Position numbers and translations under genes: made by a program. Positions 9,682 through 20,709 of a stretch of 44,434 bases of DNA are shown here, one piece after another. Origin of the DNA: Nemertoderma westbladi (Eukaryota > Xenacoelomorpha > Nemertodermatida > Nemertodermatidae). The stretch lies in contig JAUCBJ010005187.1 in the NCBI GenBank assembly GCA_032718475.1, positions 1 to 44,434 on the forward strand, in the 5' to 3' direction. Within the stretch, counting starts at the first letter, position 1; the number at the start of each line of letters is the position of its first letter. The notes beneath the pieces were generated by a model that was not told where the DNA came from, ran no database searches, and was given only the letters and a program-made list of their open reading frames with translations.

Positions 9682-10355
9682 ACTACTTACGACATCGTGA
9701 GGCAATACCAAGGTATTGAAGGAGGATTCACTACTGCATGGCGAGCCCTGGACAGGGAATTCGGCCATCCTGCGAAGATTATCCGACAAACTTTAAGGGG
9801 AATAACATCAGGCGGACTCGCAGATAACCCCGTTAGCATCAAGACTTTCGCTAACAAAGTAGAGAAAGCGCTAATAGTATTAAAGACTCTAGATGCATCT
9901 TACGAACTCAATGCATCAAACAACATCACCATGATAGCACAGGCACTACCGATTTGGCTGAGAAACAAATGGAGAAAGATCGCTTTCTCCACTCGAGAAA
10001 GGAAATGTGTGGAGCCAGGGTTGGAGGAGATGTCGAACTTCCTTAACTACGAGGCGGAGTTAATAACAGATCCAGTCTATAGTGAGGACAGTCTCGGTAA
10101 GGTTTGCGGAATGCAGCCGACCTAAACCGGAACATAGTCCGGCGGATGCATTTCCGAAAGTGAGACAGTCGCTACCGCAGTGCTGGACTTCTAGTCCACA
10201 GAGAGCTGGGAGTAGAGCCCCACCGTGGCAGGAACAGAAGCAAAGTAACAACACAAACAAATACAAACCCAATACCCCCAGTAGGCCGAGTCCAAATAAC
10301 CAAAACACTAAACCACTAGATATGAATCTAAGCGCAATACGTGAAGCTAAAGGAA
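9682..10355 (+). pseudogene. BEL/Pao gag (DUF1759-like) relic
   Basis: The frame from about 9682 to a stop at 10125 carries YQGIEGGFTTAWRALDREFG, HPAKIIRQTLRGI, FANKVEKALIVLKTLD and LPIWLRNKWRKIAF. This is the order of the DUF1759 capsid-like region of BEL/Pao Gag: the ALDREFG motif, helices, then LP..LR..W. The reading moves to the next frame near 10085-10110, continuing as a Pro/Gln/Asn-rich linker to about 10355, and then shifts once more into the zinc-knuckle frame. The first part has no clear ATG and starts right at the end of the CTGTAA repeat, so it is 5'-truncated. The frameshifts show it is dead. The order gag, zinc knuckle, protease on one strand supports one element. Confidence 0.85.
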
Positions 10356-10625
10356 CGCTACAACCCCCCATACAAATGTCAATTGCATAGAGATGGGACC
10401 CATAAGACCATAGATTGTAAGCATTGGCAGGCGTTACTCAAACAAGATCGGATAGCCTACACTGGTAAGAATGGACTATGTCATCGATGCGTGGTAGGAG
10501 GACACTGGAAGGATGAGTGCCAGGAACCACCGATAAAATATGCCGAGACTGATGAGATTGGAGGCCAAACCATGGCAATGAAGGAAGGAGCAAGGAGGAA
10601 GAGGACAGTACTACTCGGGAGTAGT
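10356..10625 (+). pseudogene. BEL/Pao gag zinc-knuckle region
   Basis: This frame reads PPYKCQLHRDGTHKTIDC, then LCHRCVVGGHWKDEC. The latter is a perfect C-x2-C-x4-H-x4-C CCHC knuckle, which in Gag proteins binds element RNA. The C..H....DC cluster before it matches the cysteine/histidine-rich stretch that BEL elements carry ahead of the knuckle. The frame is shifted relative to both the capsid part and the protease part. It ends in a basic stretch (GARRKRT) before the protease. Confidence 0.85.
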
Positions 10626-11022
10626 ACCAGTGAGAATAATAGGAGAGAACGGGCTATCGGTTACGACACTAATGTTGGTCGATAGTGGAGCAGCATTCAT
10701 GCTAACGGAGAGTTGGGTGGCCGAGAAGATAGGATTACGAACCAGGCCAAGTAAAATGGCGGTGACCACGATCTCAAGCAAAGACGAGATCATGAAGATG
10801 AGGGGGGGACGATGCGAGATTGCAGCGATAACGCCAGGGTGCGACTATGGGGATACCATCGAACCCATTCAGATAATAGAGTCGATCAACATTAACGCCA
10901 GGCGACCTACGAAGATCGAGGTCGAGCAGTACCGGTACCTGGACGACATCGACTTTTCCGTACCGGAACTGGACGTCCCAAAAGTCTCTCTCATAGTCGG
11001 CATGGATTGTCCAGAAAGTTAG
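10620..11022 (+). pseudogene. BEL/Pao aspartic protease (DUF1758-like) relic
   Basis: The frame contains TLMLVDSGAAFMLTESWVAE, with the D-S-G-A catalytic motif near 10681. It continues with LRTRPSKMAVTTIS, YRYLDDIDFSVPEL and VSLIVGMDCPES. This is the pattern of BEL/Pao Pol proteases: LxDSGA, the TI-type strand, then L.DI..P and LIG.D.P. Gag and Pol normally form one polyprotein in BEL elements; here the protease lies one frame away from the knuckle, so the ORF is broken. The stop at 11020-11022 falls where the reverse transcriptase should begin. That whole region is missing. Confidence 0.85.
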
Positions 11023-11025
11023 AGG

Positions 11026-11431
11026 AGACGTGTTGCGCACGGGGCTGGCAGAGTGCGAGGGGGCATTAAATGGTAAGCCATTATGCGTACCGAAGGATGA
11101 CCAAGGGTCATCGGGGGCTTCAATGCAGGCGCACATATTGAGGGGGAGGCCAGCAGAGGTGGCATGTACCAGTGAGGATGACATGAAGGGCGGCATTCTA
11201 CCGCCAAGTGACGACAAGATGAAGGGTGGCATTTTACTGCCAAGGGACCACGAGGAGATCCGTGAGGTGACGGAAAGACCCGATTTAAGGGTGGAGGAGA
11301 AGGAAAGGTCAATTCCAAGAGAGTTGGAATTGACAAGGAGAGTGGGGCGAAGAATAAGAGGACCTACAGGGGGGCAGTGGGAGAGTTGCCTGCTGGAAGA
11401 ATCGCCCTTAGGTTGTCGAGTCGTCCAATAA
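11026..11431 (+). pseudogene. BEL/Pao integrase C-terminal tail joined to the protease by an internal deletion
   Basis: Right after the protease stop another frame reads LAECEGALNGKPLCVPKDD followed by QAHILRGRP. This resembles the conserved integrase end of BEL Pol (E.E..LN.RPL..., then the HFL.GR motif). The remainder is charged and degenerate (RSIPRELELTRRVGRRI) and ends at TAA 11429-11431. A G-rich stretch, possibly a polypurine tract, follows at 11438-11456. Reverse transcriptase, RNase H and the integrase core (normally some 3 kb) are absent between 11022 and 11026. I infer a large internal deletion. The match is short, so the identification is moderate. Confidence 0.55.
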
Positions 11432-11637
11432 GTTGGACTGAGGGGGTGGGAATGAGGGCAATACACCCTTATAAATAAAATAAGTAGTTAGTACCAAGGT
11501 ATGCTGTAGGTAGACATTATGTACATCTGATGGGTACGGACGTACCAATGTACATAATATACGAGTGTAGGTAGTGACAATTACGTACGTCGAATGGGTA
11601 CAATAATGTACCAAGGTACATACGTACATACGCACTA

Positions 11638-11880
11638 CTTGTGGGCACTGAGGGCACCACATGAGGAATTGAGGGGGGGTATGTACGCATACCGTAGTTG
11701 AAGGGTACATAGTACCGTAAACTTGTGGGCACTGAGGGGGCGCCACGTGAGGAGTTGAGGGGGGGGGGGGTGGGTATGTACGCATACCGTAGTAGAGGGG
11801 TACATAGTACCGTAAACTTGTGGGCACTGAGGGCACCACGTGAGGAGTTGAGGGGGGGTATGTAGGCATAGTAGGATAGA
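11638..11880. repeat. Three tandem copies of an ~83-95-bp G-rich repeat
   Basis: Each copy starts CTTGTGGGCACTGAGGG, has GGGG-rich sequence of variable length in the middle, and the first two end GGTACATAGTACCGTAAA. GGTACATAGTACC is a small palindrome. It may lie in the LTR or 3' flank of the BEL relic. Confidence 0.8.
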
Positions 11881-11889
11881 CCGTGTAGG

Positions 11890-12320
11890 CCGCACGAACT
11901 AGACTACTGTAGCGCATAGCCCGTAGTGCAGACTTAGGGTATTGTTACAGAGCCAGGAAACTGTCTGGTATGAAGCTAGTACGGTAATAATAAAACTGTA
12001 GCTAGTCTTCTCTGTATACAAGTAGAGCGGGGTTACTTAAGTAAGTAACCAGATGGCAGATAGAATAATAGGACATGTAGGGGGGAATATAAATAGTAAT
12101 AAAATTAACAAATTATGGCAACTGAGGGAGAAAATTCTAGAATCATTAATAAAAGGCAATGGACAAAATTTTAAATTTAGGGTGAATTGGCACATCGAGG
12201 GGAACATTTGTATAAAATTATAGGAAAACAAGAAAGGAGGTAGGCCATTACTGATTTAAACTAATTAAGACCATACTTAGTTATCTCTTGCCCTACTGAG
12301 CCTTTCTAAGGCACCACCAG
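11890..12320. other. No recognisable gene
   Basis: AT-rich, purine-biased flank between the G-rich repeats and the exonuclease-like ORF. It may be LTR or untranslated sequence. I see no boundaries. Confidence 0.4.
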
Positions 12321-12852
12321 TCTGGTGAGAGAGGAGAATCGTGATGGTGGAGAAACTATGAAAGAGTTATCGTATTCCGTGGAGAGGGGCGGATATATGG
12401 TCCCGGATGACGTGGAGATAGTAGAGGATGATGGTGGGACAAGGAAGGGGTCAGGAGGGTCGAGTAGAACTATATTGCTGCATTTAGCGGCTGTGAACAG
12501 AAATATTTTTCTGTTTGACCTAGCGATCTATGGTAAGAAGACTGGGCCAAAGTTGAACCGCCTACCGGATGCGATGCAGAAGCTGGTAAGGTCAAAGACT
12601 ACGATCGAGATTGGATCGGCGATACGCGACGACACAGAGAGGATTATTGGACGGGGCACCCTGAATCTTCTGGACATGCAGGTAGTCTACATGGCTATGA
12701 CGAAACCTGATGGATTAGGATTGGTGGATAACATGGGACAATACGGAGCCGTGGCGATGGGTCAGTTGATGGGACTCACGTGCCACAAGCCGATGGAGTG
12801 GAACAAGTTCCGAGAGGCATACGGTGCGGGACTTGCTGATTCACTCAAGTAG
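12321..12852 (+). CDS. ORF resembling a DEDD-family 3'-5' exonuclease domain
   Basis: The frame is open from a TAA at 12307-12309 to TAG at 12850-12852. A possible acceptor (CACCACCAG) precedes 12321 and the first ATG is at 12358. The pattern fits WRN/EXD2-type exonucleases. DDVEIVED could be ExoI (D-x-E). TILLHLAAVNRNIFLFDL is the usual core strand pair. LPDAMQKLVRS and IEIGSAIRDDTERI match the LP..L..LL.S and K.G..I..D strand-helix with the ExoII aspartate. A later segment ends MEWNKFREAYGAGLADS, recalling W.KF....YAA.DA, but the ExoIII Tyr-Asp spacing is off. Family members trim 3' ends of DNA or RNA. It sits about 0.9 kb past the BEL relic on the same strand, so it may be a captured retroelement ORF or a host exon. 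A poly(G) tract follows. Confidence 0.4.
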
Positions 12853-12887
12853 GGGGAGGGACAAGTTATATCACCTCCGAAAGGGGA

Positions 12888-12908
12888 GGGGGGGGGGGGG
12901 GGGGGGGG
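12888..12908 (+). repeat. Poly(G) tract, 21 G
   Basis: An uninterrupted G run after GGGGA, directly downstream of the exonuclease-like ORF. Confidence 0.9.
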
Positions 12909-13475
12909 TTAAGACACGTCATGTAGACGAATGTATAATATATAATATACGTACTATAGTCAAGTACAACCTTTTTCCAACTAGCTACTGGGACTGGGGA
13001 CTAATTGACTAGAACAGGAGGACGAGACATTAGACGGATCCTATTTCTCAAGTGGGGTCACACTAATGAGAATGTGGGAGCCCAACAGGAGCGTACGGAA
13101 GGTGAGAGCAAAGGGGGTTGAGTATTGGGGAAGTATGGGAGGAGTATGGGGAGGAGGCATTAGGGTATGAGGAAGTGAAAGAGGTGCGAGATTCAAGTGT
13201 GGGGAGCAAGCATAGAGGGGGATGAGTCCCAAGGGACTAGTGAGAGAGGAAGGGACAACAAAGTCCGTGAGGAAAAATTGTGTGAGTAGTGAGGGCGATC
13301 ATCTAAAACAGAGACGCCAGATGCCTTGGTATAGCATAGCTCGTAGGTGTACCAAGGATGAGTAGTGATAACAGACCCATGGGGCCGGCCTGGAAAGCTG
13401 ACCCCGAGAAGAGAATTCCACCCCACATCCAATATTAGATTGGATTCCAGCGGAATTGAAGCGCACTTAAGGTTG

Positions 13476-13504
13476 ATGCTATCTTCTCACTGGGAAGATA
13501 GCAT
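13476..13504. repeat. Hairpin with 11-bp perfect arms
   Basis: ATGCTATCTTC, then a 7-nt loop, then GAAGATAGCAT. It lies just before the G12 run. Confidence 0.75.
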
Positions 13505-13580
13505 GGGGGGGGGGGGTGTAAGCGGATTCAATTCCGTGCATTACCCACCTAAAATGGGATTAGTGGCATTTTACCAATTA

Positions 13581-13630
13581 TAGTTGGCGAGGTGACATTA
13601 GCAATAATAATGTCACCTCACAACCAACTA
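13581..13630. repeat. Interrupted hairpin, 12-bp plus 7-bp arms
   Basis: TAGTTGG-C-GAGGTGACATTA (13581-13600) faces TAATGTCACCTC-ACAA-CCAACTA (13608-13630) around a 7-nt loop. GCGAGGTGACA recurs at about 13738, so the motif is itself repeated. No MITE-type target duplication was found. Confidence 0.75.
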
Positions 13631-14181
13631 AGGCGATACACGCTGCAAGCCACAGGGAGAGTTGAGAGGTCAAACCACCTCAGAGGGACAAACAAGCTAT
13701 TAAGGCTAGCACGAAGGGACAGTGGCAACAGGGAGTGGCGAGGTGACAATTAATCAGGTTAAGCCAATGGTGGGTGGGAAAGCACATTGGGAGTGATTAG
13801 AGCGCATCTATTGGATACTCAGGCCACTCAGTAGTGTAGAGGTAATTTAATATGTGTCAATGATAATATAACCGTTGTGGTTATTGATTACTGGTTCAGT
13901 TGGTTCCTATGCAGTTGTGAGACCGGAACAGTTTTAACCGTCGTCACTACCTTACTATTATATTCAGACTGTGCTATTATTGATTACTGTGATTATAAAC
14001 GCTGATAGTAAAACTCAGTTATTTGAATGGCCTTCCGCCTAGTATATACTTATATCCAGACAACAGCTTCAGCAGCCTACAGACGCGGCGACGCATACAC
14101 ACAGACACCGGTCGGGATTTATACTGCCAACTCAAAGATCCCGTCCCGATTGCCGTCAATTTTTAGCGTGGGGAAGGGCTA

Positions 14182-14202
14182 CCCCCCCCCCCCCCCCCCC
14201 CC
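14182..14202 (+). repeat. Poly(C) tract, 21 C
   Basis: An uninterrupted C run, continuing as TCCCCACCCCCC. Confidence 0.9.
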
Positions 14203-14417
14203 TCCCCACCCCCCAAGGGTTGTAGGATTTATTAGATAAACGATTCGAGTTTAGAAGGGGAGGCGAATGCTGTAATATTGGAGGCGCTTTACTTAAAACA
14301 AAGGCAACATAGTTTTTTTAGTGAAACCGAATATTCAAAAAATCCTAAGTAAAACCAAAATATAACACAATGCAGTTTACCGGAGACATTCAAATCCGTG
14401 GAGTGAATTATTGTTGA

Positions 14418-14590
14418 CATTCAGGTGGGATCGAACTGGTGACCTGAATGATGGAAGTCGGTCAGCTTTACTAACAACCAATAATCAATAGGAAACAGAG
14501 TCAGGTATGAATGGTTAGAACTCCCCAACCAAGAGGTCACCAGCTCGAACCCACCTGGAAGTCGGTCAGCTTTGCTGCGCCCAACGAAAA
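14418..14590. repeat. Two tRNA-like SINE heads in opposite orientation
   Basis: The plus strand at about 14500-14570 reads ATGGTTAGAACTCC, then GAGGTCACCAGCTCGAACCC. This looks like a tRNA-derived SINE head with a B-box variant. Around 14418-14450 the minus strand carries GGTCACCAGTTCGATCCCAC. GGAAGTCGGTCAGCTTT occurs directly repeated at about 14453 and 14560. The left piece is also framed by CATTCAGGT/ACCTGAATG. No poly(A) tail or clear target duplication is seen, so these are fragments. Confidence 0.5.
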
Positions 14591-14814
14591 TTATATTAAT
14601 GAAAACCACTTATCCTCCCAAAATACTAATAACAAACATAAATATTGTTGCTATACTTCAGCTTATCATTGAGTCGACGTGGTGTATCACAGACTGGGTG
14701 CGAACAAAGGTCGCATAAGAGAATAACAAATAATAATTTACGGAGCAAGTGGAAACATTCACACGATATTTAAATAAAGACATCGACAGTAATGTTTCAT
14801 TCAGTTACTTGCAC

Positions 14815-17745
14815 CTGTACTTGTACACTACATACTACAACCAGTTCACTACATACTACAACCTGTACACTACAAACTACAACCTGTACACTACATACTA
14901 CAACCTGTACACTACATACTACAACCTGTAGACTACTTACTACAACCTGTACACTACATACTACAACCTGTACACTACATACTACAACCAGTTCACTACA
15001 TACTACAACCTGTACACTACAAACTACAACCTGTACACTACATACTACAACCTGTACACTACATACTACAACCTGTACACTACTTACTACAACCTGTACA
15101 CTACATACTACAACCTGTACACTACTTACTACAACCTGTACACTACTTACTACAACCTGTACACTACATACTACAACCTGTACACTACATACTACAACCA
15201 GTTCACTACATACTACAACCTGTACACTACAAACTACAACCTGTACACTACATACTACAACCTGTACACTACATACTACAACCTGTACACTACTTACTAC
15301 AACCTGTACACTACATACTACAACCTGTACACTACAAACTACAACATGTACACTACATACTACAACCAGTACACTACATACTACAACCTGTACACTACTT
15401 ACTACAACCAGTACACTACATACTACAACCTGTAGACTACATACTACAACCTGTACACTACATACTACAACCTGTACACTACAAACTACAACCTGTACAC
15501 TACATACTACAACCTGTACACTACATACTACAACCTGTACACTACATACTACAACCTGTACACTACATACTACAACCTGTACACTACATACTACAACCTG
15601 TACACTACATACTACAACCTGTACACTACTTACTACAACCTGTACACTACATACTACAACCAGTTCACTACTTACTACAACCTGTACACTACAAACTACA
15701 ACCAGTTCACTACATACTACAACCTGTACACTACAAACTACAACCTGTACACTACTTACTACAACCAGTACACTACATACTACAACCTGTACACTACATA
15801 CTACAACCTGTACACTACTTACTACAACCTGTACACTACTTACTACAACCTGTACACTACTTACTACAACCTGTACACTACATACTACAACCAGTTCACT
15901 ACATACTACAACCTTGTACACTACAAACTACAACCTGTACACTACATACTACAACCAGTACACTACATACTACAACCTGTACACTACTTACTACAACCAG
16001 TACACTACATACTACAACCTGTACACTACAAACTACAACCTGTACACTACATACTACAACCAGTTCACTACTTACTACAACCTGTACACTACTTACTACA
16101 ACCTGTACACTACATACTACAACCAGTCCACTACATACTACAACCTGTACACTACATACTACAACCTGTACACTACTTACTACAACCTGTACACTACATA
16201 CTACAACCAGTTCACTACTTACTACAACCTGTACACTACAAACTACAACCAGTTCACTACATACTACAACCTGTACACTACAAACTACAACCTGTACACT
16301 ACTTACTACAACCAGTACACTACATACTACAACCTGTACACTACATACTACAACCTGTACACTACTTACTACAACCTGTACACTACTTACTACAACCTGT
16401 ACACTACTTACTACAACCTGTACACTACATACTACAACCAGTTCACTACATACTACAACCTTGTACACTACAAACTACAACCTGTACACTACATACTACA
16501 ACCAGTACACTACATACTACAACCTGTACACTACTTACTACAACCAGTCCACTACATACTACAACCTGTACACTACATACTACAACCTGTACACTACTTA
16601 CTACAACCTGTACACTACATACTACAACCAGTTCACTACTTACTACAACCTGTACACTACATACTACAACCAGTTCACTACTTACTACAACCTGTACACT
16701 ACATACTACAACCTGTACACTACATACTACAACCTGTACACTACATACTAGAACCCGTACACTACTTACTACAACCCGTACACTACATACTACAACCTGT
16801 ACACTACATACTACAACCTGTACACTACATACTACAACCAGTACACTACATACTACAACCTGTACACTACTTACTACAACCAGTACACTACATACTACAA
16901 CCTGTACACTACATACTACAACCTGTACACTACTTACTACAACCTGTACACTACTTACTACAACCAGTACACTACATACTACAACCTGTACACTACTTAC
17001 TACAACCAGTACACTACATACTACAACCTGTACACTACATACTACAACCTGTACACTACTTACTACAACCAGTACACTACATACTACAACCTGTACACTA
17101 CATACTACAACCTGTACACTACATACTACAACCTGTACACTACATACTACAACCTGTACACTACATACTACAACCTGTACACTACATACTACAACCTGTA
17201 CACTACATACTACAACCTGTACACTACATACTACAACCTGTACACTACATACTACAACCAGTACACTACATACTACAACCTGTACACTACATACTACAAC
17301 CTGTACACTACATACTACAACCTGTACACTACATACTACAACCTGTACACTACTTACTACAACCAGTTCACTACTTACTACAACCTGTACACTACATACT
17401 ACAACCAGTACACTACATACTACAACCTGTAGACTACATACTACAACCAGTACACTACTTACTACAACCAGTTCACTACTTACTACAACCTGTACACTAC
17501 AAACTACAACCTGTACACTACTTACTACAACCTGTACACTACATACTACAACCTGTACACTACTTACTACAACCTGTACACTACATACTACAACCAGTAC
17601 ACTACATACTACAACCTGTACACTACATACTACAACCTGTACACTATATACTACAACCTGTACACTACTTACGACAACCTGTACACTACTTACTACAACC
17701 TGTACACTACTTACTACAACCAGTTCACTACTTACTACAACTTGT
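14815..17745. repeat. 21-bp minisatellite, about 139 copies
   Basis: The unit is CTGTACACTACATACTACAA plus C, with CATAC/CTTAC/CAAAC, CTG/CAG and GTAC/GTTC variants. The unit is stop-free and divisible by three, so frames stay open for hundreds of codons on both strands; these are not genes. Single extra T insertions at about 15914 and 16461 mark a 547-bp internal duplication. Confidence 0.97.
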
Positions 17746-17816
17746 AATTTATTCCGAATAATTCGGTATAAATCGGTGTAATATGTTTTCCGGCACCATG
17801 TCGGATCTGATTGTTA

Positions 17817-18262
17817 ATAAATTATTTCTACTTTTCTTTATAATTATTTCTACTTTTCTTTATACTTATTTCTACTTTTCTTTATACTTATTTCCACTTT
17901 TCTTTATAATTATTTCTAATTTTCTTTATAATTATTTCTACTTTTCTTTATAATTATTTCTACTTTTCTTTATAATTATTTCTACTTTTCTTTATAATTA
18001 TTTCTACTTTTCTTTATACTTATTTCTACTTTTCTTTATAATTATTTCTACTTTTATTTATACTTATTTCTACTTTTCTTTATAATTATTTCTACTTTTA
18101 TTTCTACTTATTTCTACTTTTCTTTATAATTATTTCTACTTTTATTTCTACTTATTTCTACTTTTCTTTATAATTATTTATACTTTTCTTAATACTTATT
18201 TCGACTTTTCTTTATAATTATTTCTACTTTTCTAAATAATTATTTCTACTTTTCTTTAAAAT
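17817..18262. repeat. 22-bp AT-rich minisatellite, about 20 copies
   Basis: The unit is TTATTTCTACTTTTCTTTAT plus two bases, with ATAATT/ATACTT and TTATTTCTAC variants. It begins about 70 bp after the 21-bp array. Confidence 0.95.
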
Positions 18263-18289
18263 TATATCTCTATTAATTTGTATGCGACT

Positions 18290-18358
18290 ATGATTTGTTC
18301 CGGTATTATTATTGTGCTGCTTGTTAGTACCACTATGGCATGGAGTCCATACGACCCG
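18290..18358 (+). CDS. Possible signal-peptide first exon (hypothetical)
   Basis: ATG at 18290 (A at -3) starts MICSGIIIVLLVSTTMAWSPYDP, 23 codons. A short n-region, an 8-10-residue hydrophobic core and TMA before WS look like a signal peptide cleaved after Ala17. The last codon is followed directly by GTGAGT, a strong 5' splice-site match. Without splicing the frame runs on for another 28 codons to TAA. I see no second exon with a matching phase and no homologue. AT-rich DNA can produce such a pattern by chance, so this is a candidate only. Confidence 0.25.
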
Positions 18359-18454
18359 GTGAGTCGACCCATGGAACTGATATACCGGTATTCACTTTAT
18401 CTATATGTTACACTCCCGACCAACCCAATTATAAAGGTAGGGTAATAGACTAAA

Positions 18455-18474
18455 GGGTCGTTTGCACAAAAAGT
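18455..18474 (+). repeat. Left arm of a 20-bp inverted repeat 7.2 kb apart
   Basis: GGGTCGTTTGCACAAAAAGT here is perfectly inverted at 25684-25703, and the match extends imperfectly into GGCCAGATT/TGCCAAATT. It could be the terminal inverted repeat of a DNA transposon. No target duplication beyond AAA is evident. Confidence 0.6.
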
Positions 18475-18479
18475 GGCCA

Positions 18480-19150
18480 GATTCAAGGTTAAAATTTTTT
18501 TTCCTCAACCCTATCAAATCGTACATATTTAGAAACCCATTAGCGTGCTGATTTCAAATTTCATAGTGGTTAATTTTTTCTACCAATAGTAAAAAAGTTA
18601 TGGACGAAAAACGTATGTCTCGTCGGTAACGCTTTGTTAAACATGCGTTTCGCTTTGGACATGTCTCATCATTAACGACAGTTTATTTGCGTTACATATT
18701 TCTGTGCATGCTTTACAAGTGAGACAGCGTTACAATGCGTTACATACCGTTACGTGCAGGACAATTGGGGACATGCTTAGCAAACTCGTTAGGTTAACGT
18801 GAAATCTTGACCTTGTATATCATTAGATAGCGCTTTCAGAAGCGGTATAAATAAACTTTACCTTAAGTGAATCCGATTTATAGAAGAAAAGTTAAGCGAA
18901 AATAAGGGCGTTACAATTTCCAATAACGTAAAAAAAACTGCATGGTTAATTTTTGGGCATAACTTCTGTTAGACTTATCGTTTCGCATTCAATCGTATAT
19001 ATACGGATAGCAATAAAATGATCTTTCGGAAAATACTTACTTTGACACATTTCACACTCAAAAGTTATCTCTAAAAAACGAGCGTTACAACACATGAAAA
19101 ATTTCTAAAAACGAATTTATAGCATTTTTTATTGCCTCAAAAGCAAATTT
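18480..19150. other. Non-coding sequence inside the inverted-repeat pair
   Basis: AT-rich with scattered GCGTTAC/GTTACGTG words; no frame of interest. Confidence 0.4.
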
Positions 19151-19155
19151 TAAAG

Positions 19156-19260
19156 AAGTGTATCCGCATAACGACTAGTAGTGTGTATCCGAAGTGTATC
19201 CGCATAACGACTAGTAGTGTGTATCCGAAGTGTATCCGCATAACGACTAGTAGTGTGTAT
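19156..19260. repeat. Three copies of the 36-bp repeat found in bulk at 23236-25191
   Basis: AAGTGTATCCGCATAACGAC and TAGTAGTGTGTATCCG repeat three times, identical to the long array about 4 kb away. The flanks differ. Confidence 0.9.
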
Positions 19261-19264
19261 ATAG

Positions 19265-20700
19265 AATTATATTCCCTAAACGCCGTGGATTTTCAAAATT
19301 TTTGTTTTATTCGAATTAACTTTGTTAAAGATTACATTGAGTCCTCATTTGTATTTACTATATCTATTTGAACGCTGATTATTCAAGTGGTTCAGTAGCT
19401 CAGGCAGAATACCTAAGGACTGTGGTAAATCTAAGGTTGAGAGTAGGCTAGAGCTAAGGTCGCGAGTAGCGTGGAGGTGAGGAAGGGAGTAGCTTGCTTA
19501 GGTGGATGGTAGGAAAAACCCGGCTTTCTATTGGCTGCTATAAATAGCTTACATAGTTTAAACTATATAGTAGTTCCCCTGGTTGAGGAGATGGGAAATC
19601 ATGTACTGGGATAGGCTGCTAGGTTAACCCAACAAAACAACTAAACTTTTAATTAATTATTGATTACAGGCAAGGATTTGGAAGGAATTTTTTAATTTCA
19701 TCAAAGGTTTACGTTTAATTAAACGAGTATCAGTTAATCGTGTTATATTGACAAATAAAGTATCATATTACAAATATATTATCTAGTTTTCTAGACTTAT
19801 GAGTAAATAATAAACTTTCAATAATGTGTCATGAGTTCCAAGGCATCCACGAGTACCGTGTTTGTATACGGGAATTAGCAAAGGAGACCTGCCATTTAGC
19901 GGAGGGGGGGGGGGGGGGGGGGGTCATTTTTGGGGGTTTTACAGCATGTAGTCGTAGGCCTAGGTTTTTGTACTACATGGTGTTGATCGTGTGGGTGGAC
20001 CACCGAACAGTTGCGAATTTTAGACTAAAATAGACAATTGTTTAAAATGTATTGTTTATTTGGTAATCCGATACTCACATTGCACATATAGAGTAAGATA
20101 TACAGTATATTGTATAATTGCAATATTAAAAGTTAAGTTACAATAATACTTTGGACAATGGTGTGGCTAGTATTATAGCCCAATGTATTGTCTGGAAGTG
20201 CCGAGCAGATAGGTATGTAGTGTAGGTAGGTAGGTAGGTAGGTGTGCACTGTGCAGTGCTTGCAAAAAAAAGGGGGGGGGGGGATATTACTATTATGTGA
20301 ATTGTGAGGTGTGAGATTGTTACTGTTGTTGTTGATAGGGAAATAATTAATTATCCTAAGTTAATCTCCAGCGCAATCAATTGTTTCACTGGAGTTCCGA
20401 TGCTGATCCAGGTATATAAAACTAAACTAAATGAGTCGAGATAGGAAATACATAAAATATTGGATGGAAAAGGTTATGGAAAATTGGTAAGACCTATGTT
20501 TTATTGATTGTTTACAGTGTACTTTAATTTAATATTTTAGAAGGTGACCTATTTCGAAAAGGGTACTATATTTTAGATTTTTTATGTTTTACGTCAGCAA
20601 AGGAATCAGAGTTCCATATCGTTGGCCCTGAAAAATAATTATTAGTGTTAGGAAATTATTGGAAAACTAATGTATCTTTGAGATGAGCAATGCGCATATC
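19265..20700. other. No recognisable gene
   Basis: No supported exon. It contains G runs at 19904-19923 and 20272-20283, a (TAGG)n run at 20225-20242 and a TATAAATAG word near 19540. Confidence 0.45.
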
Positions 20701-20709
20701 CTTGCCTTA

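Larger units (their letters stand above)
12910..14410. other. No recognisable gene; hairpins and homopolymers
   Basis: I find no supported coding region. The stretch holds two hairpins (separate entries), a G12 run at 13505-13516 and a C21 run at 14182-14202. The segment around 13850-14110 has the look of LTR U3/R sequence but has no definable ends. Short frames here look like chance. Confidence 0.45.

Noticed and set aside
14815-17745. CRISPR-like array of short repeats
   Set aside because: There are no unique spacers. Units are contiguous 21-mers, as in the other arrays, and the genome is eukaryotic.
14792-17761. Open frame of 989 codons (repeated CTLHTTT) and antisense frames
   Set aside because: Purely a translation of the 21-bp minisatellite. 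Frames are open on both strands, and there is no non-repeat domain or plausible start.
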